NCBI RefSeq assembly: GCF_933775445.1
Contig: NC_065877.1
Coordinates: 8,556,001 to 8,620,000 of the forward strand
DNA length: 64,000 bases
Direction of reading: 5' to 3'
Source of the DNA: Argentina anserina
Lineage: Eukaryota > Streptophyta > Magnoliopsida > Rosales > Rosaceae
In this document: in pieces, positions 60,575-64,000 of the stretch
Layout: every line of letters begins with the position of its first letter
Position numbering within the stretch: the stretch's first letter is position 1
Notes under the pieces: model-generated
Seen by the model: the letters and a program-made list of their open reading frames with translations, nothing else
Told to the model about the DNA's origin: nothing
Databases searched by the model: none
Program-made: the position numbers and the translations under genes

Positions 60575-60769
60575 TGTTACAAAAGAATGTAATACGCATA
60601 AAAAAGAGAGAACTATCATCATTATTCATTGATAAATAGATTATATAAATATGTATTACATTGAGTATCCAGTAAATTTAATAATTATATATATTTTCTT
60701 ATCTAGACTAACCTATACAAATTAGGACAAAATATACTAGAAGATTACGGAGATAATTCTTCTACAACA
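60575..60769 (-). repeat. 5' LTR of Copia-2
   Basis: 195 bp, same length as the copy at 51323. Followed on the minus strand by AAGTTATCAGCACG, which includes the primer-binding site. Confidence 0.7.
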
Positions 60770-61419
60770 CATTTATCTTATTTGAAAAATAGATATATAG
60801 AAGATTTATCTTTGTTGATTTGTTGGCCAGGAGGCAGCAGCAAATGAAATTAGTTTCGGTTGATTTGCGGTTTCGTGCGAGATAACGAGATAGTTAGCCG
60901 TCTGACTTCACAATTACCAAGTTAGTCAATCCGATCACTAGTTTCTTGATTTATGGACAAAAGTTCCCACTCATCTCCACTCATCTTCCCCAAGCAAACT
61001 TTTTGGTTCCTAAATATTGATGTTGGTTATTATTGAGTCTATGTTTAATTTTTGTTTCTGTAGACATTCAAGTCAAACAAAAACATAGTTCATCAAATAA
61101 TGTCGCACAAATCACACAAAATAATGATTTTGTATAATTTTTGTGTTACTTAACAGACAAAATTTGTTTACAATTAATGTAACTAACTTGGTCATTATAG
61201 GATTGATATTGATTTTTTTGTAGACATAAACTTACATATGAATCTAAAGGAGCAAAGGTTGAAATTTTGAAACTGTCGAATATTTCATATTTCCAATAGT
61301 ACAAGTAAACAATTTTTAAGTGAAGAGGTCCTCTCCTAAAACACCCTCATTTATAATTAGTGTAGTATACTCAAATTATATATCATTAATGTGTGTAGAC
61401 ATAATTAATGGATCAAACT
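60770..61419. other. Intergenic, AT-rich, no gene seen
   Basis: Nothing recognisable between the Copia-2 LTR and the Copia-3 LTR. Confidence 0.5.
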
Positions 61420-61574
61420 TGTTAGCGTGATTGAAGGAGCCAATTAAGGCTTGATTCAAGGAGAGCCAATCAAGGAGTAATTTGTGTAAATTGTACTTTT
61501 GTTAGGCTATTTATATAACATTTTAGTGTACTAATAAATCAAGCAATATACAACAAGCATCAGTCTATTCTTCT

Positions 61575-61587
61575 TGGCATCAGAGCC
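61575..61587 (+). other. Primer-binding site of Copia-3
   Basis: TGGCATCAGAGCC differs from the standard initiator-Met tRNA complement at one base. Confidence 0.75.
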
Positions 61588-61599
61588 ATTTTTTCATCC

Positions 61600-62263
61600 T
61601 CTGTTTTTTCTGGGTTTGTGTTTTGCAGCAGTGACCTCACCGAAGGATCACCTCTTCACGCTCAAAACTCTCTGCCCTTCCTGGAAAGTAGTAGAACCTT
61701 TTGATTTGCCTAGTAACTTGCTCAACTTGCCTGAGCAGGAAGCAACAACTCTTTGAAGTTAGATGAAAAATTCTAGCTTGTGAACAAAGCTATAACTCAT
61801 ATAGAGCTAAGTAATTCATACAGTGCCTCGTCTTCACACAGCAAGCCCCCTCCCACCTCCCTCCTGCCTAGGTCGCCTGCTTCTGTCACACCGGCGCACT
61901 CCCAAATGACGCGCTCCTCCACCGCTGCTCCCGCTCGACTACTGCTACTCCCGCTTGACTGCCGCTTCAATCCGACGAACAAAAACAGGCTCGCTCCCGA
62001 TTCGATTCGCCGCTCTGTCGTCTCCCAGGCGTGAAGTTCAATCTCCTAGCGGGCATCTCCATTGGGATTAGAGATTCGAGCCTCCGCCGACCCGGTTTCG
62101 TGTCAGTGCACATTCACCAACGGTGCAAGTGCACCAAAGGCAATGTAAGTGCACCGGCAGTGTAAGTACACCAGAGACAGTGCAAGTGCACCCGAGGCAG
62201 GTTCCTTTTTAGTTTTGTTTTTTGTTTCCGCTGCATAGCTACTGATTTTTTGATTGTTTTACA
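61600..62263 (+). other. Untranslated leader of Copia-3
   Basis: Between primer-binding site and gag ATG. It includes a GC-rich part (61840-62080) and a four-copy GTGCAAGTGCACC-type short repeat at 62110-62195. No gene is supported. Confidence 0.5.
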
Positions 62264-64000
62264 ATGGGTTCTGGAAACGACGAAGAAAGTTCTCATATTA
62301 CTGACATTCAGAAGTTTGAAATATCTGTCAAGAATTCTGAAAGTAGTTCTTTCGGGGGAGCCAAACTCAATGGGACCAATTTCCGTAAATGAAAGAGAAT
62401 TATGGCAGCTCATCTTCGAGGAATGCACAAGATTAGGCATGTAACTGGAGTAACTAAGGCTCTTAGTATAGATGATATTTTTGCCTACACTAAGTGGGAC
62501 GACGATGATGGTTTTGTAATGTCAGTCTTGTGGAAAGCTATGAATGAAGAGATAGTAGATCTGGTGGAGGCATGTGATACTACGCATGCAATATGGAAGA
62601 CACTGGAAGACTTATATACTAATGACTCTGATTTCATACAGGTTCATGAGTTAATGTGAACAACTTTGGCAATGCAACAAGATGGGCAAGTGGCGCACTA
62701 TTTCACCAAACTGAAAAACATTTGGGCTGAGATTGATGTGAAACGTCCTTGCATGATCAAGAATCAGGAAGATATTGTTTGGTACCAAAAGGAGAAGGAG
62801 CTTGAACGACTTAACCATTTCCTGAAAGGTCTTGATGCAAAGCATAACAGTGCGAAAAGTGAATTGTTCTGAAAGACCGAACCCCCTAGCCTACTCACTA
62901 CTTTCACATATATCTGTAAGGATGAGTCTCAGCAGGAGAGTTTTCATCAGGCACCAGTTGCAGTTTCCAGCCTTACTATTCATGCTAGATCTCCAGCACC
63001 ACCCCTTCCGCAAGCCACTTCAGCTCCTCTTCATCAGCAAAGACTACCACCAGGCTTCAAGAATCAGCCCTGCCCTCCTTGCTCTTATTGTCATGATACT
63101 AACCATGCTCACCCGACCTGTTGGAAATTGTGTCCACACCTTAGGCCCAAGAGGCCTACTTATCGTCCCAAGGCGAAAGTAGTTATTCAGTAAGTCCAGA
63201 AACCTGATATCTATGGTGTGGTTGGACATGATCATCATACAACAAGAGGATCAATACCTACCGCATCCATAGTTGGTCGTAGTAAAATTGGTATGGCTTT
63301 AAATATTTCTAGTTTTGATACATGGATTATTGATTCTGGTGCGTCTGATCATATGACTTATAACAAATCTTCTTTTACCGTATTGTCTCCTCCACCAGTA
63401 CTCTATGTTACTAATGCTAATGATGAGACCTTCCCCGTATTAGGAAAAGGGTCAGTTCGTATTACTCCCACAATAGAGCTTCACAATGTGCTATATGTTC
63501 CCGCTTTATCTTATCATTTGATATCTGTCTCACAATTGAACATTGACGCTAAGTGTTCTATGACATTTTTTCCTATGTATGTGATATTTCAGGATCTTCT
63601 CACCGGAGAGTTAATTGGTCGGGGATATCTAAGAGGCAAGTTGTTTCATCTGGATCCGACATATGCGGGGGAGAAACCAGGGGCACAGTCTCGGACCGCT
63701 TTAATCTCCACTTCTGACAAGCTAAGTGAAGTTTGGTTATGACATCGTCGCTTAGGGCATCCATGTTTTAGTGTTATGAAAAAATCCATGCCTACATTAT
63801 TTATTAGTGTGGATGGGTCATTTTTACGTTGTGAGACATGTGTTTTTGGCAAGTGTCATCGATCTACTTATTCCCCAAATACTTCTAATAAAAGTAGTAT
63901 TCCTTTTAAATTAATTCATTCTGATGTTTGGGGACCCTCCAAAGAGTCTAATGTGTTAGGAATGCGGTATTATGTGTCATTTATTGATGATTTCACACGT
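62264..64000 (+). pseudogene. gag-pol: Copia-3 gag-pol, single frame with five stops
   Basis: One register from the ATG at 62264 to the window end. Gag contains RIMAAHLRGMHKIR and a CCHC knuckle CSYCHDTNHAHPTC (CX2CX4HX4C, about 63079-63120). Protease has WIIDSGASDHMTYN with an intact DSG at about 63323-63364. HRRLGHPCFSVMKK is GAG-pre-integrase, CETCVFGKC is the end of the HHCC motif, and LIHSDVWGPSK holds the first integrase Asp. In-frame stops lie at 62390, 62657, 62870, 63191 and 63740. At least the first, TGA in place of the usual TGG before KRIM, is a G-to-A change. There are no frameshifts, so the copy is fairly young. Confidence 0.88.

Larger units (their letters stand above)
51323..60769 (-). 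mobile_element. Ty1/copia element Copia-2 (old, with nested insertions)
   Basis: Two 195-bp repeats, 51323-51517 and 60575-60769, start TGTTGTAG and end GTAACA / GTAATA on the minus strand. The outer flanks CGTTT (51318-51322) and CATTT (60770-60774) agree at four of five bases, fitting a target duplication with one CpG transition. After the 5' LTR comes TTATCAGCACG (minus strand, 60571-60561), a primer-binding site used by some plant copia elements. Before the 3' LTR is AAGAGAGAG (51518-51526). The interior has decayed pol remnants at 52620-53450 and 54900-55200. It also holds a nested solo LTR and a GC-rich block. The LTRs look about 80% alike, so it is old. Confidence 0.7.
61420..64000 (+). 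mobile_element. Ty1/copia element Copia-3 (runs off the right edge)
   Basis: A short 5' LTR (about 61420-61566, starting TGTTAGCGTG, with TATA-like CTATTTATATAAC at 61508) is followed by the primer-binding site TGGCATCAGAGCC at 61575-61587, one mismatch from the initiator-Met site. Gag starts at 62264; protease, GAG-pre-integrase and the start of integrase follow. The element is truncated by the window end inside the integrase core. Confidence 0.8.

Overview
The window looks like nuclear DNA of a flowering plant, most likely a eudicot. It is AT-rich, has GT-AG introns, and carries an MLO-family gene, a DUF1685-family gene and a dense set of plant-type transposable elements. A rosaceous plant is possible, but I cannot show that from sequence alone. 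There are no bacterial-style operons, rRNAs, tRNAs or CRISPR arrays.

Only two host genes can be modelled with intact reading frames, both on the minus strand. One is a two-exon DUF1685 gene (22945-23906, 281 aa). The other is a 15-exon MLO-like gene (40280-44377, 543 aa) resembling the Arabidopsis MLO3 type. Almost everything else is mobile DNA or its debris.

Layout. 1-3415: right part of a CACTA (En/Spm) transposon, with a decayed Transposase_24 gene and a terminal CACTA repeat. 3416-about 9170: a decayed Ty1/copia element (Copia-1) whose 5' end is missing where the CACTA element abuts it. 9399-9871: a (TA)n tract with a palindromic MITE. 12146-20690: a poly(A)-tailed retroposon on the minus strand, split by two complete LTR elements with perfect 5-bp target duplications. 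Element A (12205-15792) is non-coding and filled with 100-bp tandem repeats. Element B (16267-20243) has a PBS, PPT and LTRs but encodes a very long protein that is not gag-pol. 21350-22350: minisatellites. 24280-25950: repeat R1, which recurs at 46020-46800. 26000-36100: largely non-coding repeats, including a second MITE in (TA)n at 32569-32969. 36170-39679: a MULE-type transposase pseudogene joined to an OTU protease domain. 49479-51318: a truncated LINE. 51323-60769: an old minus-strand copia element (Copia-2) with a nested 2.4-kb chromovirus-type solo LTR. 61420-64000: a third copia element (Copia-3) running off the right end.

The elements form nests: CACTA against copia, two LTR elements inside one retroposon, and a gypsy solo LTR inside a copia element that abuts a LINE. 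The strongest candidate for something undescribed is element B. It is a structurally complete LTR retrotransposon whose single large ORF opens inside the LTR, crosses the primer-binding site and shows no gag, protease, integrase or reverse transcriptase motif that I can recognise.
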